The notes below the pieces were generated by a model. It had not been told where the DNA came from, ran no database searches, and saw nothing but the letters and a program-made list of their open reading frames with translations. DNA of 64,000 nt from NCBI GenBank assembly GCA_038206395.1, contig JBBRAX010000023.1:1-64000 (forward strand). The letters run 5' to 3'. The translations under genes and the position numbers were made by a program. This stretch comes from JAGSPQ01 sp038206395. Its GTDB lineage: Bacteria > Myxococcota > Myxococcia > Myxococcales > Myxococcaceae. Positions 1-9,652 of this stretch are shown piece by piece; the stretch's first letter is position 1; every line of letters starts with the position of its first letter.

Positions 1-1
1 G

Positions 2-271
2 GAGAAGGCGGAGAAGGCGGAGAAGGCGGAGAAGGCGGAGAAGGCGGAGAAGGCGGAGAAGGCGGAGAAGGCGGAGAAGGCGGAGAAGGCGGAGAAGGCG
101 GAGAAGGCGGAGAAGGCGGAGAAGGTTGAGAAGCCCGAGAAGGTTGAGAAGCCCGAGAAGGTTGAGAAGCCCGAGAAGGTTGAGAAGTCCGAGAAGGTGG
201 AGAAGCTCGAGCGGGTGGAGAAGGCCGAGAAGCCGGAGAAGATCGAAAAGCTGGAGAAGATCGAAAAGCTG
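2..271 (+). repeat. 9-bp tandem repeat (30 units, GAGAAGNNN)
   Basis: Thirty head-to-tail 9-bp units. The first 13 (2-118) are identical GAGAAGGCG; later ones differ mainly in the third codon (GTT, CCC, CTC, ATC). Because the period is three codons, gain or loss of units changes protein length without a frameshift. The array may extend further left, outside the window. Confidence 0.95.
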
Positions 272-283
272 GCAGCGGGCTGA
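2..283 (+). CDS. C-terminal end of a Glu/Lys-repeat protein (5' truncated by window edge)
   Basis: Frame 2 is open from the first base of the window to a TGA at 281-283, giving 93 visible residues. They are almost entirely tripeptide repeats: 13 EKA units, then EKV/EKP alternation, then EKS, EKL, ERV, EKI and EKL variants, ending in Leu-Ala-Ala-Gly. The charge pattern suggests a long single alpha helix or a disordered, highly charged tail. No domain or start codon is visible because the gene begins outside the window, so the function of the whole protein cannot be judged. The clean triplet phase and graded divergence of the repeat toward the stop support real coding in this frame; the Arg-rich translations of the other frames are shadows. 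It converges on the Ig-repeat gene ending at 460. Confidence 0.7.
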   Translation, partial: EKAEKAEKAEKAEKAEKAEKAEKAEKAEKAEKAEKAEKAEKVEKPEKVEKPEKVEKPEKVEKSEKVEKLERVEKAEKPEKIEKLEKIEKLAAG

Positions 284-427
284 AGAATCAGCGTCCGCCC
301 GGTGGCTCTCACGGGTGCCTTCGATCTGTGCGCTGGCCCAAGCCTCGACGTCTAACGGCCGAGGTGAACGGGGAGGTGCGCCCTACCCTTCATTCTCTTT
401 GGGTGGAACCGGACCTTCTCTTCTCTG

Positions 428-446
428 CAGGCTCCGCGGGAGCCTG
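428..446. terminator. Hairpin between convergent genes
   Basis: Perfect 8-bp inverted repeat CAGGCTCC / GGAGCCTG with loop GCG, lying between the stop of the Glu/Lys gene (283) and the stop of the minus-strand Ig gene (460). There is no T-run on either side, so it would be a weak or factor-assisted bidirectional terminator. The remaining bases of 284-459 show no other gene-like feature. Confidence 0.4.
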
Positions 447-459
447 ACCCACCGCCGCT

Positions 460-3400
460 CTACCGGCGCCGGCGGCGGGCGACGGCGAGCAGGGCGATCA
501 TCGCGAAGAAGCCGATCGGATCCACGGCGCTGCAGGCGCAGCCGCCACCGACGAGCTGCTGATCGGGAGTGACGGTGTTGTCTGCTTGCGTCCAGGTGGC
601 GGACCTGGCGGCCGAGCGGTTTCCGGCGGCGTCCACGGCGCGGACGGCCAGGGTGTGATCCCCGACGGCCACGGTCGGGCTGTAGTCCTTGGGGCAGGCC
701 GCGAAGGTGGCTCCGTCGAGGCTGCACTCGAAGGTGGCGGTCGCGTCCGGCGAGCTGAAGGTGAAGTCAGACGTCGTGGCGGTGTTCTGCGCCGGCGGCT
801 GGCTCACGATCGTCACGTCGGGCGCCATCGTGTCGATGGTGACGACAACCGGCGCCGAGGTGTCGCTGGTCTGGGCGCCCTTCCCCGCCTTGACGGTGAT
901 CGACTTCGAACCGTCGGTCTGCGCCGGCAGCGTGAAGGTCCAGTCTCCGTTCGCATCGGCGATGGCGGTGCCCACGAGCACGCCGTCGACGAAGACGCTG
1001 ACGGTGCTGTTCGGCGGCGCCTTGCCCGTGAGGGTCGGCGTCGGATCGTTGGTGGTCGAACCGGGGGCCGGGGTGGTGATGGTCGGCGTCGTCAGCTTGC
1101 CGGTGCTGATCGTGAACGTGTTCGTCATCGACGGCGAGCCCTTGTTGCCAGCGGGGTCGGTGGCGGTGGCGTTGACGGTGTGGCTGCCATCGGCGAGCGC
1201 GGTGGAAAGCGGCAGGCTCCACTTGCCCATCGCATCGGCGATCGCGGTGCCGACCCCCACGCCGTCGATGCTGACGGTGACGGTCGCTCCTGGCTCGGCG
1301 GTGCCCGTGACCGTCGGGCGGCTGTCGGTGAGCATCGCGCCATTCGCGGGCGTCACGACCGCCGTGTTGCCCGGGGCCATCGTGTCCACCGTCCACGTGA
1401 AGGTCGCGGGGGTGGTGTCGACGGCGCCGCCTGCACCCTTCGCGCGAATCTGAACCGTGTGGCTGCCGTCGGTGAGGCCGGTGAAGGTGGCTGGATCCGA
1501 GCAGGGCATGAACGCGCCGCCGTCGATGCTGCACTCATACGTGACGTTCGGCTGGTTCGAGTCGAGGTCGAACGCCGCGCTGTTGAAGCGGCTGAGCGAC
1601 ATCGGGCCACTGACGATGAACGTGTCGAGCACCGTCGGGTCGACGGTGAACGTGTTGACCGGCGAGTCAGGCCCGGTGTTGCCGGCCGGATCCTTCGCGC
1701 GCGCCAGGACCGTGTGCGGGCCATTGCCCAGCGCAGTGGTGGGCACGAAGGTCCACTTGCCGCTGGCGTCGGTGAGCGCAGTGCCAGCGACGATGCCGTC
1801 GATCACGACGGTCACTGTGCTGCCCGGCTCCGCGCTGCCGGTGATGGTTGGCGTACCGGTACCGATGGTGGAGTTGTTCGCGGGCGCAGTGACGAGTGGC
1901 GCCGCGGGAGCCACCGAGTCCACCGTCCACAGCCGCGAGGCCGGGCTGGCGTCGGTGGTCGCGCCATCCTTCGCGCGAACCAGCAACGTGTGCGGACCTT
2001 CGGCCAGGTTCGAGAAGGTGACCGGGTCGGTGCACGGCGCGTAGGCGGCGCCGTCGAGGCTGCACTCGTAGGTGGCGTTGGCGCGGTTCGACGAGAAGTC
2101 GAAGGTGGCGTTCTTGCTGGTGACGAGGCCTGAAGGCCCCGAGACGATCGCCGTGTCGAGGGCGTTCGAGTCGATCGTGAAGGGTACCGGCACCGAAGTG
2201 GGGCCCGTGTTGCCGGCCGGATCCTTCGCGCTCGCCGCGACCGTGTGGATCCCCATCGTCAGCGGCATCGACGGGACGAAGGTCCACGTGCCCGACGGGT
2301 CGACGACGACGGTGCCCGAGACGATGCCGTCAATCAAGACGGTGACGGTCGAGCCCGGCTCGCCGGTGCCGGTGATGACCGGCGGGTTCACGCCGACCGT
2401 GGCGTTGGCGGTGGGCGAAGTGATCGCCGGCGCCGCGGGCGCCGTGGTGTCCAGCGTCCAGAGGTGAATCGCCGGAGTGGTGTCGAAGTTGCCCGCGTTG
2501 TCCTTCGCGCGGACGCGCAGCGAGTGCATGCCGTCGGGCAGCCCCATCAACGTCACCGGGTCGGTGCACGGAGCAAAAGCAGCACCGTCGAGGCTGCACT
2601 CGTAGGTGACGTTCGCGGTGTTGGAAGAGAAGTCGAAAGGCGCGGCGGCGACATTGGTCAGCGCAGGCGGGCCGCTGACGATCGTGGTGTCGAGCTGGGG
2701 GAGCACCGTCCACGTCTGCGAAGCGGGCGTCGCGTCGACGTTGCCGGCCGCGTCTTTCGCGCGAACCTGCAGGGTGTGCATGCCGGCCGTCAGCGAGCCG
2801 AAGGTCGCGGGGTCGGAGCAGGGCGCGAAGGCCGCTCCGTCGAGGCTGCACTCGAACGTCGACCCGGCCTCCGTGCTCGAGAAGTCGAAGACGGCAGTGG
2901 CCGATGGATCCGTCGCGGGCGGGCCGCTGACGATCGTGGTGTCGGGCGCCGCGGTGTCGATGGTGAAGGGCTGGTTCGCGCTGGGCGGCGAGACGTTGTT
3001 CGACGTGTCGGTGGCGGTGGCTGAGACCTGGTGCGGGCCTTCAGCAAGCGCGACGGTGGGGGTGCAGGTCCACGTGCCGCCGGCAGTCGCGACGGCGGTG
3101 CAGACGACGTTGCCGTCGACGCGAACGGTGACGGTGCTGCCTGCTTCGGCGGTGCCGCTGAAGTCGGGAGTCGGGTCGTTGGTCGAGGCGCCAGACGCAG
3201 GCGCCGTGACGACGGGAGCAGCGGGAGCGCCGGTGTCGACGGTGAAGTTGTTGGTGTTGCTCACGGCCGAGACGTTGCCTGCCACATCGGTCGCGGTGGC
3301 GTTGACGGCGTGCGGGCCGTCGGCAAGGGCGGTGCCCTGGGTGCACGAGTAGGTGCCGCCCGCAGTCGCGACTGTGGTGCAGGCGACGTTGCCATCGACG

Positions 3401-6400
3401 CGGACGGTGACAGTCGAGCCGGCTTCGGCCGTGCCGCCGTAGACGGGCAGCGTGCTGCCGGTGGTCGAGGCGTTGGCCGGAGCGGTGACGACCGGAGCCG
3501 CAGGCGCGGTGGTGTCGACGGTGAAGGTGTTGGTCGTGCTCGCCGGCGACGCGTTGTTCGCTGCGTCGCGGGCGATCGCGCTGACCGTATGGGCGCCCTC
3601 AGCGATCGCGACGGCGGGCGTGCAGGTCCACGCGCCCGTCGCGCTCGCAGTGGCGGTGCAGGCGGTGGCGCCGTCGACAGTGACAGTGACAGTGCTGTTC
3701 GCTTCGGCGGTGCCGCTGTACGTCGGCGTCGTGTCGTTGGTGCGGCCACCGTTCGCAGGGGCCGTGACGACGGGAGCAGCGGGCGGCGTCGCGTCGATCG
3801 TGAAGGTGTTGGTGTTGCTCACCGGCGACGCGTTGTTGGCCGCGTCGCGGGCGATCGCGTTGACGGTGTGCGACCCGGCGGCGATGGCGATGGCCGGGGT
3901 ACAGGCCCACGCGCCAGTCGCGCTCGCAGTGGCGGCGCAGGCGGTGACGCCGTCGACTGTGACGGTGACCGTGCTGTTGGCTTCGGCCGTGCCGCTGTAG
4001 GTCGGCGTCGTGTCGTTGGTGATGGTGCCGTTGGCGGGCGCGGTGACGACGGGGGCGGGCGGCGCGGTCAGGTCGATGGTGAAGGTGTTGACCGCGCTGG
4101 CCGGGCCCCCGTTTCCGGCCTGGTCGGTGGCAGCGGCGCTGACGGTGTGGCTGCCGGCGGCGATGGCGATGGCCGGGGTACAGGCCCACGCGCCCGCGGC
4201 GCTCGCGGTGGCGATGCATGCAACGGCGCCGTCAACCGTCACGGTGACTGTCGCGTTGGCTTCGGCAGTACCCGCGTACGTCGGCGTCGTGTCGTTGGTG
4301 CTCGAGCCGTTGGCGGGAGCCGTCACGACAGGCGCGGGAGGAGGCGTGGTGTCGACGGTGAAGGTGTTGGCGGTGCCGACGGGGCCGGTGTTGCCCGCTT
4401 GATCCGTCGCCTGCGCGGTGACGGCGTGCGAGCCAGGCGTGAGGACGACAGCCGGGGTGCAGGTCCACGCTCCAGCGGCCGAGGCGGTGACCGAGCAGAC
4501 GATGTTGCCGTCGACGCGAACGATGACGGTGGCGTTGGCCTCGGCCGTACCGGTGTAGGTCGGCGACGTCTGGTTGGTGCGCGAGCCGTTGGCGGGCGCC
4601 GTCACGACCGCGGCGGCAGGAGGCGTGGTGTCGACAGTGAAAGTGTTGGTCGTGCTCGCCGGCGACGTGTTGCCGGCGGCGTCAGTGGCGGTGGCATTGA
4701 CGGTGTGCGCGCCCGGGGTGAGGACGAGCGCCGGGGTGCAGGTGAACGTGCCGCCCGCGGTCGCAGTGACCGTGCAGGCGATGTTGCCATCGACGCGGAC
4801 GACGACAGTCGAGCCCGCTTCGGCGGTGCCCGAGTAGGTGGGCGAGGTCTGGTTGGTGCGTGCACCGTTGGCGGGCGCAGTGACGACGGGCGCGACCGGC
4901 GCGACGAGGTCGACGTTCCACGCGTACGTGGCGGGGGTGGCGTCGCGCTGGTTGCCGGCGACCGAGCGGACGCTGAACGTGTGACTGCCGGGCGCAACCG
5001 AGAAGCCGAAGGGGCCGGTGCAGGGGCTGAAGGCGGCGCCGTCGAGGCTGCACTCGAAGGTCGAGCCGGCGGGAGTGCCGCTGAAGTTGAAGGTGGCCGC
5101 CGTCGAGTTGGTGTTCAGCGGCGGGCTCGCGGTGATCGTGGTGTCGGGGGTTGCGATGCACTGGCCCTGGAAGGGGGCGCCGCCACCGGTGACGCAGACA
5201 GGCGTGGCGAGAGCGCACTCGGTGTTGGCCGCGCACGCACGGCAGCTGACGACGCCGCCCGCCGTATGAACGGTGGTGTCACAGAAAGGCGTGGCGCCGC
5301 TGCAGTGCGCAGTGGCAGGGAGCGCCGCGTTCAAGCGGCCACCCACAGGCTCGGCGGTGTCGAGCACGCAGTCGTCGTCGTCGTCGAGGTCCTGGTAGTC
5401 GGGGACCCCGTCGGCATCGAAGTCGGGCGCGATGCCCACCGCCGAGCAGGTGCCAGCCTCGGTGGTGTCGGGCACGCCGTTGCCGTCGGTGTCGAAGCCC
5501 ATCGCGGGGCGAAGGGTGCTGGCGCTGTCGTTCAGCGAGTTGCCGCCGAAGGACCAGACGGTGACGGGCTTGGACGCGACGATGTCCCAGGTGCAGCCCT
5601 TGGTGAGCGCGTTCGGGGCGAGGTCGTTGAGAATGCCGTTCACGCCCAGCGTGGTGGTGAAAGCGACGCAGGTGGCCGACGCAGGGCGCGGCGTGGCAGT
5701 GACGGTGGTGTTGGCTTCGCGCGAGAAGAGCACGAGGCCGGGCTCGGTACCGACGCTGCTGGAGCGAAGCAGAAAGTGAAGACCCGCGGCGCCGAGGTTC
5801 AACGAGAGGTCGTCGCCCATCGTGTTGACGCTGGCGGCGCCTTCGTTGTCGCCGGCCCAGACGTCGACGTTCGCTGCGGCGGTGGTAACGGCGACCTGGT
5901 AGCTGGCGGTGCCCATTCCCGACTGGAAGTAGATCGAGTTGGCGGGCACCGAGAGGTTGGTGACCGCGGCGCCCAGCCCCAGCGCGTTGACGGTGCGCAG
6001 CGTGAAAGCGACGGCGGTCGCGCTGCTGTTCATCACCGCGAAAGAGCCCGTCTGCCAGTTGTGCGTGCCGAACAGGAAGGTGCGGCCGCTGTCGTTGTCG
6101 CAATCTTCCGGGGAGCCCGAGCCCGTGGGCACCGGAGGCACGGTGGTGTAGCCGTTGCCAACGACCTGGCCGATGGCGACCTCGCCGGTGGTGGTGACGG
6201 TGAGGACGTCGCCGGTGGTGAACCCGAGGCCGCCCGCGTCGAAGTTCGGAACCCAGACCGAGTTCGCGACCATCGTGTTGGTGACGACTGCCGAGTTGGT
6301 GCGGTTGGTAATGGTCACCGTGCCGGCGAGGCGCGCGAAGACGCTGATGCGGTTGCCGACGGCGCCGATGAACCCTGGGGCGATGATGTGGCTCGTCCCG

Positions 6401-6753
6401 TAGAAGCGCTTGCCGTCGATGGTGGGAAAGAAGACGTTGCCCGAGAAGTCGCAGCAGTCCATGCCTGCCGTGGCAAGCAACGGCACGCTGGTGTCGAGAC
6501 GGAAGTTGATGCCGGTTGCGGTCGCGTTGGTGACGACGACGACGCGCTGGTACTGCGTCACCGTGCCGCTGATCGCGGTGCCGGTGGGCAGCGGCTGGTA
6601 GGTGTAGCTGGTCGTGCCGGGCTGGGTACCGACGATGATCAGCTGCGAGTTGGTGCCGCCAGACTGCGCGGTGAGGCGGCCGAAGTAGACCTCGGCGGCC
6701 TGGGCGGAGAATCCCGCGAGGACGACGAGGGCGATCAGGGCTGAACGAATCAT
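460..6753 (-). CDS. Giant secreted Ig-repeat protein with MYXO-CTERM-like tail
   Basis: A 2,097-residue exported protein. The start is ATG at 6753, giving the signal peptide MIRSALIALVVLAGFSAQA; longer upstream readings overlap the ompA-like gene and look non-coding. Residues to about 440 form an unassigned N-terminal region. A Ca-binding thrombospondin-3-like stretch (DFDADGVPDYQDLDDDDDC) follows. The rest is a string of all-beta repeats of two kinds: about 11 bacterial Ig-like modules (VVTAPANG...TPTYSGTAEA..TVTVDG) and 6 modules with an ECSLDG signature and AGN...TPA. The C-terminus has GGGCACS, a hydrophobic helix and RRRRR, the layout of a MYXO-CTERM sorting tail. Expected role: cell-surface filamentous adhesin or matrix protein. 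Its ATG overlaps the TGA of the OmpA/TSP3 gene (ATGA), so the two are probably translationally coupled. Confidence 0.9.
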   Translation of the reverse strand: MIRSALIALVVLAGFSAQAAEVYFGRLTAQSGGTNSQLIIVGTQPGTTSYTYQPLPTGTAISGTVTQYQRVVVVTNATATGINFRLDTSVPLLATAGMDCCDFSGNVFFPTIDGKRFYGTSHIIAPGFIGAVGNRISVFARLAGTVTITNRTNSAVVTNTMVANSVWVPNFDAGGLGFTTGDVLTVTTTGEVAIGQVVGNGYTTVPPVPTGSGSPEDCDNDSGRTFLFGTHNWQTGSFAVMNSSATAVAFTLRTVNALGLGAAVTNLSVPANSIYFQSGMGTASYQVAVTTAAANVDVWAGDNEGAASVNTMGDDLSLNLGAAGLHFLLRSSSVGTEPGLVLFSREANTTVTATPRPASATCVAFTTTLGVNGILNDLAPNALTKGCTWDIVASKPVTVWSFGGNSLNDSASTLRPAMGFDTDGNGVPDTTEAGTCSAVGIAPDFDADGVPDYQDLDDDDDCVLDTAEPVGGRLNAALPATAHCSGATPFCDTTVHTAGGVVSCRACAANTECALATPVCVTGGGAPFQGQCIATPDTTITASPPLNTNSTAATFNFSGTPAGSTFECSLDGAAFSPCTGPFGFSVAPGSHTFSVRSVAGNQRDATPATYAWNVDLVAPVAPVVTAPANGARTNQTSPTYSGTAEAGSTVVVRVDGNIACTVTATAGGTFTCTPALVLTPGAHTVNATATDAAGNTSPASTTNTFTVDTTPPAAAVVTAPANGSRTNQTSPTYTGTAEANATVIVRVDGNIVCSVTASAAGAWTCTPAVVLTPGSHAVTAQATDQAGNTGPVGTANTFTVDTTPPPAPVVTAPANGSSTNDTTPTYAGTAEANATVTVTVDGAVACIATASAAGAWACTPAIAIAAGSHTVSAAATDQAGNGGPASAVNTFTIDLTAPPAPVVTAPANGTITNDTTPTYSGTAEANSTVTVTVDGVTACAATASATGAWACTPAIAIAAGSHTVNAIARDAANNASPVSNTNTFTIDATPPAAPVVTAPANGGRTNDTTPTYSGTAEANSTVTVTVDGATACTATASATGAWTCTPAVAIAEGAHTVSAIARDAANNASPASTTNTFTVDTTAPAAPVVTAPANASTTGSTLPVYGGTAEAGSTVTVRVDGNVACTTVATAGGTYSCTQGTALADGPHAVNATATDVAGNVSAVSNTNNFTVDTGAPAAPVVTAPASGASTNDPTPDFSGTAEAGSTVTVRVDGNVVCTAVATAGGTWTCTPTVALAEGPHQVSATATDTSNNVSPPSANQPFTIDTAAPDTTIVSGPPATDPSATAVFDFSSTEAGSTFECSLDGAAFAPCSDPATFGSLTAGMHTLQVRAKDAAGNVDATPASQTWTVLPQLDTTIVSGPPALTNVAAAPFDFSSNTANVTYECSLDGAAFAPCTDPVTLMGLPDGMHSLRVRAKDNAGNFDTTPAIHLWTLDTTAPAAPAITSPTANATVGVNPPVITGTGEPGSTVTVLIDGIVSGTVVVDPSGTWTFVPSMPLTMGIHTVAASAKDPAGNTGPTSVPVPFTIDSNALDTAIVSGPSGLVTSKNATFDFSSNRANATYECSLDGAAYAPCTDPVTFSNLAEGPHTLLVRAKDGATTDASPASRLWTVDSVAPAAPLVTAPANNSTIGTGTPTITGSAEPGSTVTVVIDGIVAGTALTDASGKWTFVPTTALGNGPHTVLARAKDPAGNTGPDSPVNTFTVDPTVLDTFIVSGPMSLSRFNSAAFDLDSNQPNVTYECSIDGGAFMPCSDPATFTGLTDGSHTVQIRAKGAGGAVDTTPATFTWTVDTMAPGNTAVVTPANGAMLTDSRPTVTGTAEPGATVTVSIDGVGVGTAIADAMGKWSLPLSTALADGSHTVNATATDPAGNKGSPSMTNTFTISTGKLTTPTITTPAPGSTTNDPTPTLTGKAPPNSTVSVFVDGVLVGTAIADANGDWTFTLPAQTDGSKSITVKAGKGAQTSDTSAPVVVTIDTMAPDVTIVSQPPAQNTATTSDFTFSSPDATATFECSLDGATFAACPKDYSPTVAVGDHTLAVRAVDAAGNRSAARSATWTQADNTVTPDQQLVGGGCACSAVDPIGFFAMIALLAVARRRRR

Positions 6754-8612
6754 GGGGTCACCTCGAACACTTCCTGCTTCGGCGAGCCGACGACGACGAA
6801 CTCGACGCGGCGGTTGTTCTCGCGGCCGGCCGCGGTGGAGTTGACGTCGGCGGGACGATCTGGCCCGAAGCCCTGCGACTCGAGCCGCGCGGCAGCGACG
6901 CCCTTGCTGGTGAGGAAGTCGCGCACAGCCTCGGCGCGCTTCTGCGAGAGCAGGCGGTTCGAGTCGGGCTTGCCCACGTTGTCGGTGTGGCCCTCGATGC
7001 GGACGCGCTCGATCTCGGGATGCTCGACGAGCACCTGCGCGACCTGGGTGAGCAGCTGGAAGCTCATCGGCTTGATCGACGCCTTGCCCGTATCGAAGAA
7101 GACCTTCTGCTTGATCATCAGCTTCTCGCGGGTGATCACGACCAGCTGCGCCTGTTCCTTCGGGCACCCCTGGTTCTTCGGGTCACCCTTCACCTTCGGG
7201 CAGTTGTCGACGTCGTCCGGCACCGTGTCGCCGTCCGCGTCCTTCTGTGGGCAGCCCTGTCGATCTGCCGGGCCGGCCTCTGTCGGGCAGCGATCGTCGG
7301 GGTCGAGCAGACCGTCGCTGTCGGTGTCGGGCCACGGGCAGCCCTTGTTCTCTTTCGGGCCAGCGACCTTCGGGCAGCCATCATCGCGGTCGAGCACGCC
7401 GTCGCCGTCGGTGTCGGGCCACGGGCAACCCTTGTTCTCTTTCGGGCCGGCGACCTTCGGGCAGCCGTCGTCGCGGTCGAGCACGCCGTCGCCGTCGGTG
7501 TCGGGGCAGCCATTGGTGGCGGCGGGGCCCTTCACGTTCGGGCACTGATCATCGGCGCCGAGCACCTGATCGCGATCTGGATCGCGGTCGGGGCAGCCCT
7601 GCAGCTCGAACACGCCGGGCTCGGTGACGCACTGATCGTCGGAGTTGATGACGCCGTCGCCGTCGAGATCGAGCGCAGGGCATTCTTTCGGGTCGTGGGC
7701 TTCACCCGCGACGCACTTCTTGTTGGGAATCGAGAGGCCGGCGCCGAGCATCACGCGAAAGGCAGGAGTGCCGGGCGTACGTCCGAAGCCAGGGCCGCCG
7801 AGCGCGAAGAGCTCGATCGGGCCGACGGGGTAGCGCGCTCCGAGCATCAGCTCGGCCGAGCCGCCAGTGCGGGTGAAGGGGATCCAGCCGAGCAGCGTGA
7901 GCTCGCCGCGCAGCCCTTCGTTGGTGGTGGTCGCGGTGGCGGCGAGCTGCATCAGGCTGCCGACTTCGTCGCCGACGCGCATGTTCGCTGGCGAGAGGAC
8001 TTCGTGCTGACGAATCAGGGCCCCGACCTGCGCGCCGAGGCGAATGAAGCCGAGCTTTTTGCCGGCGCCGAAGCTGGGCTTGAGGCCGACGCTTGAGTCG
8101 CGCGTGAAGGCGGCGGAGTTGCCGATGGGAAGAGACAGCGCCAACTGGAAATCGAGATCGAGGGGCTGATCTTTGTCTTCCGACAGCAGCCCCACCCTGC
8201 CCTGCAGCCACGGCGTGCCGACGGCGGTGCTGCTGGGCTTCTTGAGCTCGGGGATGTTCTCACCGGACTGGTAGACGACGATCGGAACTTGAAGGCCGAC
8301 CTCGAGCCAACGGGTGATTCCGTACGCGGCGATCAGGTGCGCAGTGACGCGGCTTTGAACCAGGGCCCGCGGCGACGATCCCGTCTGAAGCAGCACGAGC
8401 GGGTTGTGCTGGTAGTGCGCGACGACCGAGAGCCGGAATTGGCTCGCCAGAAGAAGGTCGCCGGTGCCGAGCAGGAAGCTCGCGCGCTGCGCGGGGTTGA
8501 AGGTCAGGTGCTCGAGCTCGAAGCCCGGCACTTCACGAGGGGTCTGCGCTGCGGCGGAAGAGCACACCAGGAGCGCTGCCCACAACAGGCGAGGCAGCCG
8601 AACGGTTCGCAT
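6750..8612 (-). CDS. OmpA-family outer-membrane protein with TSP3 repeats
   Basis: 620 residues from ATG 8612, chosen because it opens a signal peptide (MRTVRLPRLLWAALLVCSSA). A TTG further upstream only adds an unlikely leader. Residues about 25-300 look like an outer-membrane beta-barrel. Residues about 310-480 hold six or so thrombospondin-3 calcium-binding repeats (DTDGDGVLDRDDGCP...), two of them near-identical, indicating recent duplication. Residues about 490-610 are an OmpA C-terminal peptidoglycan-binding domain: FFDTGKASIKP, then GHTDNVG, then GRENNRRVEF. The family tethers the outer membrane to the cell wall. The gene ends in an ATGA overlap with the giant Ig-repeat gene, so the pair may act together, with this protein as an anchor or assembly partner; that link is inference. 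Confidence 0.9.
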   Translation of the reverse strand: MRTVRLPRLLWAALLVCSSAAAQTPREVPGFELEHLTFNPAQRASFLLGTGDLLLASQFRLSVVAHYQHNPLVLLQTGSSPRALVQSRVTAHLIAAYGITRWLEVGLQVPIVVYQSGENIPELKKPSSTAVGTPWLQGRVGLLSEDKDQPLDLDFQLALSLPIGNSAAFTRDSSVGLKPSFGAGKKLGFIRLGAQVGALIRQHEVLSPANMRVGDEVGSLMQLAATATTTNEGLRGELTLLGWIPFTRTGGSAELMLGARYPVGPIELFALGGPGFGRTPGTPAFRVMLGAGLSIPNKKCVAGEAHDPKECPALDLDGDGVINSDDQCVTEPGVFELQGCPDRDPDRDQVLGADDQCPNVKGPAATNGCPDTDGDGVLDRDDGCPKVAGPKENKGCPWPDTDGDGVLDRDDGCPKVAGPKENKGCPWPDTDSDGLLDPDDRCPTEAGPADRQGCPQKDADGDTVPDDVDNCPKVKGDPKNQGCPKEQAQLVVITREKLMIKQKVFFDTGKASIKPMSFQLLTQVAQVLVEHPEIERVRIEGHTDNVGKPDSNRLLSQKRAEAVRDFLTSKGVAAARLESQGFGPDRPADVNSTAAGRENNRRVEFVVVGSPKQEVFEVTP

Positions 8613-8675
8613 GATTTGGTCGATGATAGCCACATCGACACCGCGCAATGGTCGCGAAGCGGCGGCTACAGCGCG

Positions 8676-9650
8676 CTACAGCCCACCTAGAAATCCAAAA
8701 GTGTCGCGCCAGCAGCGCAGCGCGCTGGGCGTGAAGACGAAAGCGTGGAACGCATGTGGGCCCCGCGCATACTCGCGGGATTCAGCCCGCGCTCCCAGCG
8801 CTGTGAGCGCGGTGGCAAGTCGGGCGGAGTCGTGACGAAGAATGTCCCACCCCCCGCACGGCAAGAAGAAGGGAGGAAGCGGGCGGTCAGGAGCGACGCC
8901 ACGCTCGAAGGCGACGACTGGATCCGCGAGGTCGAGGCCGTGCTCGTGATCGAAGGACGCGCCGTGCAGGTACGCGTCGGTGACCTCGGCGATGCGATCC
9001 CAGAAGAAACCGTTGGGGCGCAGGTTGAAGCGCTCGGGGTCACTGACCTGAAACAAGCCGCACGCGGGCACGACCCCGCGGGGCACGGCGCCAGCGTCGA
9101 AGACTTCGCGCGCGAAGGGCTCGGGGCGCCGGTAGGTGGTGGCGAGGGTGAGCGCGGCTGAGAGGTTTGCTCCGGCGGATTCTCCGGCGAGGAAGATGCG
9201 CAAGGGATCTCCGCCGAGGCGCTGCACGTTCTTCAAGAGCCAGAGCCACGCGGCGCAGGCGTCTTCGATCGCCGCCGGGAACACGTGGTTGGGCGCGAGG
9301 CGGTAGTTGATGCTGGCGACGAGGTAGCCGCGCCGCGCGAAGGCGAGGCCGAACACCCAGTGGGTGTCTTTCGAGAGGAAGCGAAAACCCCCGCCGTGGA
9401 TGTAGAGGACGACGGGCAGCGGGCCTGGCCGGTTGCGCGGGCGGTAGACGTCGAGCGTGTGCTCGGGCAGGCCCGTGTCGCGGTACGGCACGTCGCGTTC
9501 GACCGAGATGCCGTGCACCCAGGGGTGGCTGACGGGCAGCACCCTCGTGGCGGCGGCAGCGCCTTTGAAGAAGCCGTCGGTGATCGCGGCGCCGAGGCGG
9601 CGGCGAACGCGGCCCCGAAGATTGAGAGGAGGTCGGGCGATGGTGGGCAT
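8676..9650 (-). CDS. Alpha/beta-hydrolase, hormone-sensitive-lipase-type esterase
   Basis: 324 residues from ATG 9650; a GTG at 9674 is an alternative start overlapping the upstream gene. It shows the full signature of the HSL (alpha/beta-hydrolase 3) family: oxyanion motif HGGGFRF near residue 84, nucleophile elbow GESAG near 156, a catalytic Asp in the GGWDIL segment, and a catalytic His in GPHAFH near the C-terminus. The family hydrolyses short-chain esters or esterified lipids; the substrate cannot be told. No clear signal peptide, so probably cytoplasmic. The start lies only 2 bp beyond the stop of the TauE-like gene, so they are very likely one operon. Confidence 0.9.
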   Translation of the reverse strand: MPTIARPPLNLRGRVRRRLGAAITDGFFKGAAAATRVLPVSHPWVHGISVERDVPYRDTGLPEHTLDVYRPRNRPGPLPVVLYIHGGGFRFLSKDTHWVFGLAFARRGYLVASINYRLAPNHVFPAAIEDACAAWLWLLKNVQRLGGDPLRIFLAGESAGANLSAALTLATTYRRPEPFAREVFDAGAVPRGVVPACGLFQVSDPERFNLRPNGFFWDRIAEVTDAYLHGASFDHEHGLDLADPVVAFERGVAPDRPLPPFFLPCGGWDILRHDSARLATALTALGARAESREYARGPHAFHAFVFTPSALRCWRDTFGFLGGL

Positions 9651-9652
9651 GA

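Noticed and set aside
2..271. Tandem array as a CRISPR
   Set aside because: Units are 9 bp, contiguous and codon-phased with no spacers; it is a coding repeat.
3031..6744. Long plus-strand frame opposite the Ig-repeat gene
   Set aside because: Gly/Arg/Val-rich low-complexity translation, no domain, and it mirrors the codon pattern of the real minus-strand gene.
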